From: Pseudomonadales bacterium
GTDB taxonomy: Bacteria > Pseudomonadota > Gammaproteobacteria > Pseudomonadales > Halieaceae
Assembly (NCBI GenBank): GCA_024234855.1
Contig: JACKNN010000005.1
Span: 248,001 to 312,000 of the forward strand
Length of the DNA: 64,000 nucleotides
Reading direction: 5' to 3'
Part shown: in pieces, positions 1 through 8,579 of the stretch
How the letters are laid out: each line of letters starts with the position of its first letter
How positions within the stretch are numbered: the first letter of the stretch is position 1
Translations under genes and position numbers: made by a program
Notes under the pieces: generated by a model
Databases searched by the model: none
What the model was told of the DNA's origin: nothing
What the model saw: only the letters and a program-made list of their open reading frames with translations

Positions 1-282
1 CGCGCCCGCGGAGACATAGCCGATGAAAATACCCAGCAGCGCACCGGGCAGGAGATACCACAGGGCGACGCGATCGAATACGCCCCAGTAGGTCTTTACC
101 ACGAACGCATCCATCACCACCAGGATGGGCAGGAGGATGGCGGCAGCCTGGGTGGGCGGCATCACCAGTGCCATCATGGGCACTGACAGAATTGAAATGG
201 CACCGCCAAAGCCGCCCTTGGCGATGCCGTACAACATTACCGCGGGGATACTCGCCAGGTAGAACCAGGGATCGTCGAACAA
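1..282 (-). CDS. TauE/SafE-family membrane permease, N-terminal part (runs off the window)
   Basis: The first 94 codons of a minus-strand gene are present and the rest lies beyond base 1. The translation is strongly hydrophobic, with a glycine-rich loop (GIAKGGFGG, about residues 19-27) after the first membrane helix and further helices at about residues 29-60 and 74-92. This is the usual start of a TauE/SafE (PF01925) anion permease, a family that exports sulfite, sulfoacetate and similar organic anions across the inner membrane. The frame has no ATG near its beginning. The best start is the TTG at 280-282, just beyond the purC stop, so the two genes are probably co-transcribed with purC first. 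The substrate cannot be told from this fragment. Confidence 0.72.
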   Translation of the reverse strand, partial: MFDDPWFYLASIPAVMLYGIAKGGFGGAISILSVPMMALVMPPTQAAAILLPILVVMDAFVVKTYWGVFDRVALWYLLPGALLGIFIGYVSAGA

Positions 283-287
283 GGGGC

Positions 288-1391
288 TCAGTCGATCAGG
301 CCGAATTCACCGCCCAGTATCTCGATAATCTCCGCCCTGGGGTTGTCGGGGATATGCAGCTTGTGGCCGAGAATCTTCCCGGCGATCCCGACATAGGTAT
401 CGGACACCGCCATCAACACCCGGGTGGGCAGGGCGTTGTCCCTGGCCAGGGCCATGCGCTCGGGCATCCTGTCCTTGTTCAGCAGGATGTCGGGGTCGGG
501 GAAGTGCTGCAGCAACAGTTGGCGGAAATCCTCCTTGGAATTCTCCACCACCCTGCCCTCGCGCCACGCCGGCCCGTCCCAGATACGCGAGGAGTCCGGT
601 GTCCCGACCTCGTCCATGTAGATCAGCTTGTCCTGGCCGGTCCGGTCGGTGACGTAGCCGAACTCGAACTTGGTGTCGACAAACACCTGGTCCAGCCTGG
701 CCAGTTCGCGGCTGATCAGCTCGAAGCCTTCACGCAACAGGGTCTCATAGCGATCCACGTCGGCGGTGTTGCGAAAATTGAAGGCCGCGTAATTGTCGAT
801 AATATCGGTGCGGGTGATATTCACATCGTCCGCCGCCGGCACACCGGGGATACCGGTGAGAATCCCCTTGGTGGACGGCGTGATCAGCAACTCCGGCAGT
901 TTCTGGTCGCGCTGCAGCCCATCGGGAATCTTGATACCGCAGAATTCGCGCTCGCCCTTGGCATAGGCGCGCCACATGGAGCCGGTAATATACTGGCGGG
1001 CAATAGCCTCTATCATCACCGGCCGCGCCTTCTGCACTATCCACACCAGCGGGTGGGGAATTTCGAGGATGTGGCTGTCGGCCAGTCCCTGTTCCCGGAA
1101 CAGGCGAAACCAGTGGTTGGAGATAGCGTTGAGGGCCGCACCCTTACCCGGGACGCCCCGCATGCCACCCTCGCCGTGCCAGATACAGTCGAAAGCCGAG
1201 ATGCGATCACTGATCACCATGATGGCCAGTGGCGCATCAGCGGCCACATCGTAGCCCCGGTCGGCGACCAGGCGGGCGCTGTCCGCCGCCGTCAACCAGT
1301 AAACCGAGCGGACCTTACCACTGTGCACCGGGGCACCGGTGCGAATGGGGAGATCGTTGTTAACCGCTAGTACCTTGTCGGCAAGACTCAT
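288..1391 (-). CDS. purC: Phosphoribosylaminoimidazole-succinocarboxamide synthase (SAICAR synthetase)
   Basis: PurC ligates aspartate to CAIR with ATP, giving SAICAR, in cytosolic purine synthesis. The product of 367 residues is the longer proteobacterial type seen in Vibrio, not the roughly 240-residue type. Recognisable blocks are the N-terminal nucleotide-binding segment with HSGKVRSVY, the DRISAFD motif, the ITGSMWRAY region and the FVDTKFEFG/MDEVGTPDSSR segment that binds substrate and metal. The open frame extends 29 codons upstream, but I chose the ATG at 1389-1391 because an AGGA ribosome-binding site precedes it and the protein then begins MSLADK, as family members do. A TauE/SafE permease follows almost directly. 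Confidence 0.95.
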   Translation of the reverse strand: MSLADKVLAVNNDLPIRTGAPVHSGKVRSVYWLTAADSARLVADRGYDVAADAPLAIMVISDRISAFDCIWHGEGGMRGVPGKGAALNAISNHWFRLFREQGLADSHILEIPHPLVWIVQKARPVMIEAIARQYITGSMWRAYAKGEREFCGIKIPDGLQRDQKLPELLITPSTKGILTGIPGVPAADDVNITRTDIIDNYAAFNFRNTADVDRYETLLREGFELISRELARLDQVFVDTKFEFGYVTDRTGQDKLIYMDEVGTPDSSRIWDGPAWREGRVVENSKEDFRQLLLQHFPDPDILLNKDRMPERMALARDNALPTRVLMAVSDTYVGIAGKILGHKLHIPDNPRAEIIEILGGEFGLID

Positions 1392-1716
1392 GGTGTCAGG
1401 TCCTGTGTGTGTCTGAAATATGTTCCCTGGCGGCAACAACCCGCACTGGATTACAGCCCGCCGCCACAAGGGCGCCAATGGTAGCAGAGCCCGGCGCCGG
1501 CAGCATCCTGCGAAGGCATCTTATGGGGCGGCACTGCTCCGCGCCGCCCCCCTGTGCTCCCGCAGGACGCGGTATTCCGGCATTTCGCTGCCGGGTGGCG
1601 CTGTGCCCGTGGGATTTTCCGTCATCCGGGGTGCCCGGATCGGGACACGGGGCACTTGAAAGCATAAAATGGCGCACTAACCGCAACACCTTAAGCGCAA
1701 CCAGAGGATACGGATA
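1392..1716. other. Divergent intergenic region between purC and the truncated haemoglobin gene
   Basis: These 325 bases separate the divergent starts of purC (minus) and the haemoglobin gene (plus), so promoters for both should lie here. There are open frames on both strands, but they are arginine-, proline- and serine-rich shadows without ribosome-binding sites. An A/T-richer patch with TAAAAT near 1665-1672 could be a -10 element for the plus-strand gene, but no convincing -35 sits at the right distance. I see no riboswitch, repeat or RNA gene. Confidence 0.4.
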
Positions 1717-2145
1717 ATGCAACAGGCACAAACACCCTACCAGTTACTGGGTGAGCAGGGCATACGCGACTTATGCGACGCGTTTTACGATATCATGGAT
1801 ACCCTGCCCGAGGCCGCCGGGGTGCGTGCCATGCACGCCCGCGACCTCGCACCGATGAAAGGCAAGCTGGCGGAATACCTGATCGGCTGGATGGGCGGCC
1901 CACCCCTGTACGCCGACAAATATGGCACAGTCTGTATGACCACTCCCCACGAGCACTACCACATTGGTCCAGAGGAGCGGGATCAGTGGTTGCTGTGCAT
2001 GGACCGGGCCCTGGAGCACACCGGCGCGAGCGAAGAGGTATTGGCGATGCTCAAAGTACCGTTGTTCCGTATCGCCGACGCCATTCGCAACAGGGAAGGC
2101 CCCAGTGCCGCAACATCCGATCCGAACATCATAGCCGCCGGCTGA
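1717..2145 (+). CDS. Group II truncated haemoglobin (TrHbO type)
   Basis: This is a small cytosolic 2-over-2 globin. Group II proteins bind O2, CO or NO and have been linked to NO detoxification and redox stress. The 142 residues carry the family signature: Tyr24 at helix B position 10 (DAFYDIM), the GGPPLYADKYG block (about 60-70), the proximal haem-ligand His78 (TPHEHYHIG) and the group II Trp91 at G8 (ERDQWLLCM). The segment before the proximal His is divergent, with TTPH where many members have MRH. An AGAGGA ribosome-binding site precedes the ATG. The gene lies 13 bases before a TonB receptor on the same strand, which suggests co-transcription. A role linked to haem or iron is an inference from that neighbour. 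Confidence 0.9.
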   Translation: MQQAQTPYQLLGEQGIRDLCDAFYDIMDTLPEAAGVRAMHARDLAPMKGKLAEYLIGWMGGPPLYADKYGTVCMTTPHEHYHIGPEERDQWLLCMDRALEHTGASEEVLAMLKVPLFRIADAIRNREGPSAATSDPNIIAAG

Positions 2146-2158
2146 TCGGGACAAGCTG

Positions 2159-4231
2159 ATGAAGACTGCTCTGTCGGGCGCGTCCTGCGCCGCCCTCGCC
2201 CTCGCCCTCGCCCTGCACCTGCCGGCGGCCCTCGCCCAGGTGAACGCGCCCGAACAGGTGCTCGTTACCGCCTCTCAGGTACCGGAAGACGGCGCGAAGT
2301 TGCCGCTGGCCTGGTCCAGCATCAGCGAGGAAGCGCTCGCCCTGGTCGGCCACACCCACATCAACGAGGCGATGCAGCAGGTCGCCGGTGCCTGGATTGC
2401 CAGGGGCAACGGCCAGGAGAGCCTTATCGCCCTGCGCTCACCGGTACTGACCGGGGCGGGCAGCTGTGGCGCCTTCCTGGTCGCGGGTGACGGCATCAGC
2501 CTGCGGGCGCCCGGTTTTTGCAACGTCAACCAGCTGTTCGACGCCAATACCGAACAGGCCGGGCGCATCGAGGTGATCAAGGGGCCGGCCACCTCGCTCT
2601 ACGGCTCCAACGCCATGCACGGCCTGATCAATGTACTGAGCGCCGCTCCCAGCGACGAGGTGGACCAGAATATCGCCGTCGAGGCGGGCCCCTGGGATTA
2701 CTACCGCGCCAAGTACCGTTACAGCAATACCGTGGGCGCCCACGGGGTCAGTGTGCGCGTCAATGGCACCACCGACGGCGGCTACCTCGATGACGCAGGC
2801 TACGACCAGCAGAAAGCCACCCTGCGCTATGATTACGGGGGTGAGCAGTGGCGCGCCAGCTCCGTCCTGGACTTTGCCAACCTCAACCAGGAGACGGCCG
2901 GTTACCTGTCCGGTTACAAGGCGTACCAGGACGCCAGCATCAGGCGCGACAATCCCAATCCCGAGGCCTACCGCGATGCCCGCTCGCTGCGGCTCCATAC
3001 CGCGTTCAGCCGCGCCCTCGATAACCGCAATACCCTGACCATCACGCCCTACCTGCGCGACAACCAAATGAAGTTCCTGCAGCACTTCGTACCCTGGCAG
3101 CCGGTGGAAAAAAATGACCAGAGCAGCCTGGGGCTGCGCACAGCGCTCAATACTGACCTGGCCGACAGCAGCTGGGCCACCGGCCTTGAACTCGAGTACA
3201 CCGAAGGTCACCTGGAGGAATACCAGCGGGACGATTTCTCGCCCAACCAGCCGGCGGGAGTCCACTATGATTACGCGGTAGGCGCATCGGTGGCGGCCGC
3301 TTTCAGCCAGTGGCGGGCCAGCCTTGGCAATGACTGGGAACTGAGCGCGGGCCTGCGCCTGGAGTACACCTATTACGATTACGACAACCGGGCCAGTGAC
3401 GGCTCCGCCTGCGGGCCCACCGCCAGTGCCTGCCGTTTCTACCGCCCCGCCGACCGCGATGACGACTACACCGACTGGAGCGCCAACGCCGGCGCCAGTT
3501 ACAGCGTGGCGGTGGACACCCTCGTATACCTGCGCCTGGCCAACGGCTTTCGCGCGCCCCAGACCGCGGAACTGTATCGGCTGCAGTCGGGCCAGGCGGA
3601 GGCCGACCTGGACTCGGAAGAGCTCAGTAATATCGAATTGGGCCTGCGCGGCGCCTGGCGCGAGCAGTTGGAGTACGACCTGTCGGTCTATCTCATGCAC
3701 AAGGACAACGTGATTTTCCAGGACGCCAATCGCTACAATGTCAGCGGCGCCAAAACCCGTCATTACGGCGCCGAACTGAGCCTGGACTACCGCTTGAATG
3801 ACCACTGGTATGCCCGCCTGGACGGCACCTGGGCCAGCCACACCTACGACAGCGAGATCAACCTGCTGGGCAGCAGTGCGAGCCTCAAGGGCAACACCAT
3901 AGAGGGCGCGCCGGAGGCGTTTGGCAGCGCGCGCATCGGCTGGAACTTCCCCGCCCTGGCGGACCGCGACGGCACCCTGGAGCTGGAGTGGGTGTACCTG
4001 GATTCTTACTACCTGGAGCCGGAAAACGAGCACCAGTACGACGGCCACTCACTGTTCAACCTGCGGGTATCGGCCAGGGTCGATACCCGCTGGCGGGGCA
4101 CCCTGCGTATCACCAATCTGCTGGACGAAGACTACGCCGAGCGCGCGGATTACGGTTTCGGGGAATACCGCTATTTCGTCGGCCAGCCCCGCGGCGCCTA
4201 CCTGGAAATCAGTTACCAGTTCGGTACCTGA
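2159..4231 (+). CDS. TonB-dependent outer-membrane receptor
   Basis: This is an outer-membrane gated channel energised by TonB. The 690-residue product has a signal peptide (about 1-26, ending ALA-Q), a TonB-box-like EQVLVTA at about 31-37, an N-terminal plug domain (ending about residue 165, with the IEVIKGPATSLYGSNA block) and a C-terminal beta-barrel ending in aromatic-rich strands (YLEISYQFGT). Two cysteines in the plug (GSCGAF and GFCN) may form a disulfide. The barrel includes NGFRAPQTAELYRLQ and a LLDEDYAER segment near the end, both common in siderophore, cobalamin and small-molecule receptors. The ligand cannot be assigned. The truncated haemoglobin gene lies immediately upstream. 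The gene converges on trpS with only 14 bases between the ends. Confidence 0.92.
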   Translation: MKTALSGASCAALALALALHLPAALAQVNAPEQVLVTASQVPEDGAKLPLAWSSISEEALALVGHTHINEAMQQVAGAWIARGNGQESLIALRSPVLTGAGSCGAFLVAGDGISLRAPGFCNVNQLFDANTEQAGRIEVIKGPATSLYGSNAMHGLINVLSAAPSDEVDQNIAVEAGPWDYYRAKYRYSNTVGAHGVSVRVNGTTDGGYLDDAGYDQQKATLRYDYGGEQWRASSVLDFANLNQETAGYLSGYKAYQDASIRRDNPNPEAYRDARSLRLHTAFSRALDNRNTLTITPYLRDNQMKFLQHFVPWQPVEKNDQSSLGLRTALNTDLADSSWATGLELEYTEGHLEEYQRDDFSPNQPAGVHYDYAVGASVAAAFSQWRASLGNDWELSAGLRLEYTYYDYDNRASDGSACGPTASACRFYRPADRDDDYTDWSANAGASYSVAVDTLVYLRLANGFRAPQTAELYRLQSGQAEADLDSEELSNIELGLRGAWREQLEYDLSVYLMHKDNVIFQDANRYNVSGAKTRHYGAELSLDYRLNDHWYARLDGTWASHTYDSEINLLGSSASLKGNTIEGAPEAFGSARIGWNFPALADRDGTLELEWVYLDSYYLEPENEHQYDGHSLFNLRVSARVDTRWRGTLRITNLLDEDYAERADYGFGEYRYFVGQPRGAYLEISYQFGT

Positions 4232-4245
4232 CGCGGGCGCTGCGG

Positions 4246-5253
4246 CTAGCGCAGCACGCCGATACCCACCCCGTCGCGCACCTTCTGCATCAGCGGCACA
4301 CTGTACTCGCGCGCCCGCCCGGCACCTTTCTTCAGCACGGCCTCGATGTGGCCCGGATCATCCATCAACTGCCGGTAGCGCTCACGCGCCGGCGCCAGCT
4401 GGCTGTTCACCAGCTCGAACAGCTGTTTCTTGGCCTCGCCCCAGGCGATACCGTTGTCAAACTCGCGGCGCATGCGGGCGGTCTCGTCCGGAGAGGCGAA
4501 CGCCGCCCATACCTGGAACACGGTGGAATCATCCGGGTCCTTGGGCTCGCCGGGCTCCAACAGGTTGGTCTTGATCCTGTTGATACTCTTGCGCAGCGCC
4601 TTCTCGCCCTCGAACAGCGGGATGGTGTTGCCGTAGCTCTTGCTCATCTTGCGCCCGTCCAGCCCCTGTAGCACGGCGACACTGTCATCCACCACCGCCT
4701 CCGGCAGGGTAAACACATGGGCGAAATTATGGTTGAAGCGCTGGGCGATATCCCGCGCCATCTCGACATGCTGGACCTGGTCTCGCCCCACCGGAACATG
4801 GCTGGCGTTGAACATCAGGATATCCGCCGCCATCAGTACCGGGTAGCTGAACAAGCCCATGGTGATACCGAAGTCGGGGTCCTCGCCCGCCCCCTCGTTG
4901 GCCTGTACCGCCGCCTTGTAGGCGTGGGCACGATTCATCAGGCCCTTGGCCGCGTTGCAACTGAGCACCCAGGTCAGCTCGGGAATCTCGGGAATATCCG
5001 ACTGGCGGTAAAAAAGAGCCTGGTCGGTATCCAGCCCGAGGGCCAGCCAGGTCGCTGCGATTTCCTTGCTGGACTGACGCACCACTTGCGGGTCCTGGCA
5101 TTTGATCAGGGCATGGTAGTCCGCCAGGAAAAAAAAGGAATTGATGGACGAATCCCGGGACGCCGCGATGGCCGGGCGAATCGCCCCGACATAGTTACCG
5201 AGGTGGGGTGTACCGCTGGGGGTGATTCCCGTGAGAAAGCGCTGCCTGGTCAT
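4246..5253 (-). CDS. trpS: Tryptophanyl-tRNA synthetase
   Basis: This is a class I aminoacyl-tRNA synthetase that charges tRNA-Trp in the cytosol. The 335-residue product has the HIGH-equivalent PSGTPHLGN (residues 12-20), the tryptophan-pocket region with GLFSYPVLMAADIL (about 133-147), the GRDQVQHVE motif and KMSKS (202-206). The open frame continues upstream across the neighbouring gene in another register, but the ATG at 5251-5253, giving MTRQRFLTG, is the family start. The next gene upstream on the same strand is the DUF3524 glycosyltransferase, 55 bases away, so the two may share a transcript. Confidence 0.96.
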   Translation of the reverse strand: MTRQRFLTGITPSGTPHLGNYVGAIRPAIAASRDSSINSFFFLADYHALIKCQDPQVVRQSSKEIAATWLALGLDTDQALFYRQSDIPEIPELTWVLSCNAAKGLMNRAHAYKAAVQANEGAGEDPDFGITMGLFSYPVLMAADILMFNASHVPVGRDQVQHVEMARDIAQRFNHNFAHVFTLPEAVVDDSVAVLQGLDGRKMSKSYGNTIPLFEGEKALRKSINRIKTNLLEPGEPKDPDDSTVFQVWAAFASPDETARMRREFDNGIAWGEAKKQLFELVNSQLAPARERYRQLMDDPGHIEAVLKKGAGRAREYSVPLMQKVRDGVGIGVLR

Positions 5254-5308
5254 GCAAAATCGCCTGCTGTGAAAAACGGCCAATGATACTGGCTCTGGCC
5301 GGCAGAGG

Positions 5309-6436
5309 CTATCCCGGCGGGCGCGGCAGCCCCTGCAGTAATTGCCGGTACTGCGCTTGCAGTTGCGCCCGACCGAAGGCGGAGACATCCGGGGCCTGCA
5401 CCCTGCCCTGTGCCAGGTCCGCCGCCAGGGCACAAACCAGTGCCGCCGCCGCAGCCGCCTCCCGTGCCGGGTCGTCGGGGTGCGAGTCATAGCGGAACCG
5501 GGCCGGGTAGATCTCCGGGTAAGCCTGCCGGTCGGGCACCGCCGGCAGGCAGCCGCTGGCGACCGCCTCCAGCACAGCCACGCCCTGGAATTCATGACTC
5601 GCGGTAGACAGCACCACATCCGCTGCGCGCAACAGGGCGCGGTAGTCAGCGACTGCCGGCAGGTAACCAAAATGCACCAGGCGATGCGCGAATTCGCTCT
5701 CCATGCGGGAGAATACCGGGGGCGCACTGCGAAACTGCTGGCCGGCGAGCGCCAGTTCATAGTCCAGCCCGGCGCGCTCCAACTCGCCCAGTACCTGCCG
5801 CAGGGTGTCCCCGCCCTTGTCATGTTCAAAGCGGCCGCTCCACAGCAGGCGCAGCGGCCGCCGCGGGTACACACCGGCAACACCCGGCCAGTGGGCACTC
5901 GCGTCCGCGCAGGCACCGGTATCGATGGGCACCGGCAAAACATGCGACTTGTCCGCGAGCCTGGCCGTCACTGCGGGGGGTACCTTATCCGGCAGTTTGC
6001 GCAGCAGCGTATCGACTCCGGCGAGGAAGGTATCGCGGTTGCAGGCGGAATTGAACGCCAGGGCATCGGCGGCCAGCGCCGCGTAGAGACTCACCATCTG
6101 CGCCTCCAGCAAGCCGGGCCGGCCGTCCTGTTGCGGATAGTCGAACTGGTTTTCATGAAAGTACAACAGTGTTGGCAATCGGCTCAGCGCCGGTACCAGT
6201 CCACGCAATGTGGCCAGATCCACCATGGAGGTGGCCACCAGCAGTTCGTATTCCGCCTCCAGCAGGGGACGCTCTGCCAGCGACCAGTACAGGGGGTTGC
6301 CGCGCACCCGCCAGCTGAAATGTCGCGGCGGCAGGCTGAGTACCTGCCACTGCCAGTGCGGCAGCATGGCCTGCAGGCTGCGCTGCCAGTACACGTGGCT
6401 CTGGGCCGCATAGGCGGACAGCAGCAGGACGTTCAT
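5309..6436 (-). CDS. DUF3524 glycosyltransferase, homologue of tRNA-queuosine alpha-mannosyltransferase (QTMAN/GTDC1)
   Basis: This is a GT-B fold glycosyltransferase of 375 residues. The N-terminal half is the DUF3524 domain found in vertebrate QTMAN (GTDC1), which transfers mannose from GDP-mannose to queuosine in tRNA-Asp. It has the family block RHFSWRVRGNPLYW (about 38-51) and FHENQFDYP (about 93-101). The C-terminal half is a GT4-like nucleotide-sugar domain with LLWSGRFEHDKGG and the EX7E pattern HEFQGVAVLEAVASG. Start: the ATG at 6434-6436 gives MNVLLLSAY, typical of the family; the longer upstream frame is out-of-register overlap with the aminopeptidase gene. It starts 4 bases after the M18 aminopeptidase gene and precedes trpS. 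Queuosine as acceptor is inferred from homology; the sugar and the target tRNA in bacteria are not known to me. Confidence 0.82.
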   Translation of the reverse strand: MNVLLLSAYAAQSHVYWQRSLQAMLPHWQWQVLSLPPRHFSWRVRGNPLYWSLAERPLLEAEYELLVATSMVDLATLRGLVPALSRLPTLLYFHENQFDYPQQDGRPGLLEAQMVSLYAALAADALAFNSACNRDTFLAGVDTLLRKLPDKVPPAVTARLADKSHVLPVPIDTGACADASAHWPGVAGVYPRRPLRLLWSGRFEHDKGGDTLRQVLGELERAGLDYELALAGQQFRSAPPVFSRMESEFAHRLVHFGYLPAVADYRALLRAADVVLSTASHEFQGVAVLEAVASGCLPAVPDRQAYPEIYPARFRYDSHPDDPAREAAAAAALVCALAADLAQGRVQAPDVSAFGRAQLQAQYRQLLQGLPRPPG

Positions 6437-6440
6437 GGCG

Positions 6441-7748
6441 TCAACGGGCTGACAACGGCCCCCGGTAATCGTAGAAGCGGCGCAGCACGCGGCACAGGTC
6501 CCGGGCATCGCGGGCGCCGGCGGTTTCCCGGATCGAGTGCATGCCCAGTGTCGGCACGCCGATATCGATGGTCCGTACCCCGGTCGTGCCCGCCGTAATG
6601 GGGCCGATGGTACTGCCGCAGCCCATATCGCTGCGCACCACAAACGCCTGCACAGGCACCTCTTCTGCCGCCGCGAGCATGCGGAAAAACCCGGTGGTCT
6701 CGCTGTTGGACGCATACCGCTGGCTGGCGTTGACCTTGATCACCGGACCCCGATTCATCAGGGGGCCGTGATTTTCATCGTGGCGGTCGGAAAAGTTCGG
6801 ATGGATGGCATGGGCGTTGTCGGCGGAGATCATCAGCGAGCGCTCGATAAGCTGCGAGTAGTCCTGCTCGCTGCCCGCGATCCGTTTTAACAGGGAGCCC
6901 AGCATCGGGCCCCGCGCACCGGCCGCCGACAGGCTGCCCACCTCCTCGTGGTCATTGCAGGCCAGCAGGCCGCTGGCGGCGCCGTCGCCCTGGAGCAGGG
7001 CCTGCAGGCCGACAAAACAGCTGAGCAGGTTATCCAGCCGCGCCGAGGCAATGAAATCACCCTGCAGGCCGATCACCGCCGGTGCCTGCGTGTCGTAAAA
7101 GGACAGTTCGAAATCCAGTACCTGCTGTACTTCGCAGCCGGGATGCTCCTCCAGCAGGCGCGTTTTCAGCAGGGCTCGAAAATCGGCGGGGTCCTCCCCG
7201 GCCTGCTGGAACAGGATAGGCAGGATGTCGGTCTGCGCATTGACCGTCCGGTCCTTGTTGGCTTCCCGGTCCAGGTGAATAGCCAGGCTGGGAATCGTCG
7301 CCACCGGCACCCGGTAGTCGATCAGCGCCGTCCGCAACTGGCCATCTCCGGACTGGAAGCTAACCCGGCCGGCCAGGGAGAGGTCGCGATCGAACCAGGG
7401 ATTAAGCAATGCGCCACCGTAGACCTGCACTCCCAGCTGGAAGCAGCCGTTGCGCAATTTTTCCGGGGCGGGCTTTACCATCAGACAGGGGCTGTCGGTG
7501 TGCGCCCCGACCATGCGCATGCCCTCCAGTGGTGGCGACTGTCGGCCGCACACAAACGCGATGAGGGAGCTGCCGTTGCGGGTCAGGTAATACCGGCCGC
7601 CTGCCTCCAGCTGCGGCATGGACTGTTCATCCAGCTCGACAAAGCCGCCCGCACGAAGCCGTCGGATCATTTCCGCCACGGCGTGAAAGGGTGTAGTGGC
7701 ACTGCCGATAAAGTCGCACAGCTCTTTATTGAATTCATTCTGGTTCAT
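6441..7748 (-). CDS. apeB: M18-family aspartyl aminopeptidase
   Basis: This is a cytosolic, zinc-dependent aminopeptidase of family M18 (435 residues), which prefers N-terminal acidic residues. Metal-ligand motifs are present in order: GAHTDSPCL (about 80-88), NDHEEVGS (about 245-252), the SADNAHAIHPN segment (about 288-298) and GSTIGPI near the C-terminus, followed by the terminal TLGMHSIRE block. Length and motif order match proteobacterial ApeB/PepB-type enzymes. The ATG start gives MNQNEFNKELCDFI. The gene is followed after 4 bases by the DUF3524 glycosyltransferase gene and lies 27 bases downstream of uppP, so it looks like part of a run tsaB-uppP-apeB-glycosyltransferase-trpS. Confidence 0.93.
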   Translation of the reverse strand: MNQNEFNKELCDFIGSATTPFHAVAEMIRRLRAGGFVELDEQSMPQLEAGGRYYLTRNGSSLIAFVCGRQSPPLEGMRMVGAHTDSPCLMVKPAPEKLRNGCFQLGVQVYGGALLNPWFDRDLSLAGRVSFQSGDGQLRTALIDYRVPVATIPSLAIHLDREANKDRTVNAQTDILPILFQQAGEDPADFRALLKTRLLEEHPGCEVQQVLDFELSFYDTQAPAVIGLQGDFIASARLDNLLSCFVGLQALLQGDGAASGLLACNDHEEVGSLSAAGARGPMLGSLLKRIAGSEQDYSQLIERSLMISADNAHAIHPNFSDRHDENHGPLMNRGPVIKVNASQRYASNSETTGFFRMLAAAEEVPVQAFVVRSDMGCGSTIGPITAGTTGVRTIDIGVPTLGMHSIRETAGARDARDLCRVLRRFYDYRGPLSAR

Positions 7749-7775
7749 GGCATATCCACCGATGGAGGAAATCGT

Positions 7776-8579
7776 TCAGGTAAGCCAGAGGCCGTAGAGC
7801 ACGGCAGCCAGCAACACCCGGTAGTAGACGAAGGGCATGAGGCCCATGCGGTCGAGCAAGCGCAGGAAGGCGGCAATGCACAGGTAGGCGGTGATGCCGG
7901 ACACCAGCGCCCCCATTCCCAGCAACAGCCAGTCAACGCTTGCAGCCGCACGCGCCAGCTCCCAGACTTTCAGTGTGCCCGCTCCGGCAATGACGGGAAT
8001 TGACAGCAGGAACGAGAACCGCGCTGACTCCTGTCGACCCATACCCAGCAGCAGCGCGGCGGTGATGGTGACGCCGGAGCGCGACACACCGGGAATCGGG
8101 GCGATGGCCTGGGCCAGGCCGATCAGCAGTGCTGTCGCGAGTCTGAGCGGCACCCCGTTGGCCGCCTTCCCTGCACGCCTGTCCGCGACGCCCAGCAGCA
8201 GGCCAAACAGCAGGGTGGTGGTGGCGATCACGGGCAGGGTCCGCAACCGGGTTTCGACATAGTCGCCGGCGATAAAGCCGACGAGTATGACCGGCAGGGT
8301 TGCCAGCGCGAGGTACCAGACCAGGCGACTGTCGGCATTTGCCGGGGCGCCAGCCAGCGAGCCAAACCAGCTGCCAGCCATGCGGGCGAGATCGGCGCGG
8401 TAGTACAGCAGCACCGCCGACAGGGTACCCACATGCACCGCGACATCGAAGGCCAGGCCCTGGTCGGGCCAGCCCAGGACCAGCGAGGGAATCACCAGGT
8501 GGGCGGAGCTCGAAATGGGCAGGAATTCTGTCAGGCCCTGCAACATCGCCAGCAAAATGGCCTGGTAGGTATCGATCAT
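7776..8579 (-). CDS. uppP: Undecaprenyl-diphosphatase
   Basis: UppP is an inner-membrane phosphatase that recycles undecaprenyl pyrophosphate to the monophosphate lipid carrier for peptidoglycan and O-antigen synthesis. The 267-residue protein has the family's catalytic motifs EFLPISSSAHL (about 18-28) and PGVSRSG (about 168-174) and about seven hydrophobic helices. Its start codon overlaps the tsaB stop by 4 bases (ATGA), so translation is probably coupled to tsaB. No unusual residue changes were noticed. Confidence 0.95.
   Translation of the reverse strand: MIDTYQAILLAMLQGLTEFLPISSSAHLVIPSLVLGWPDQGLAFDVAVHVGTLSAVLLYYRADLARMAGSWFGSLAGAPANADSRLVWYLALATLPVILVGFIAGDYVETRLRTLPVIATTTLLFGLLLGVADRRAGKAANGVPLRLATALLIGLAQAIAPIPGVSRSGVTITAALLLGMGRQESARFSFLLSIPVIAGAGTLKVWELARAAASVDWLLLGMGALVSGITAYLCIAAFLRLLDRMGLMPFVYYRVLLAAVLYGLWLT

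Noticed and set aside
2438..4048. A long minus-strand frame antisense to the TonB receptor.
   Set aside because: It mirrors the receptor's codons and shows Val/Gly/Ala-rich text without motifs; the plus-strand receptor has a signal peptide, plug and barrel.
4246..5943. A 565-codon frame that would fuse trpS to upstream sequence.
   Set aside because: The extra 5' part overlaps the glycosyltransferase gene in a different register and is Arg/Ser-rich. TrpS begins normally at 5253.
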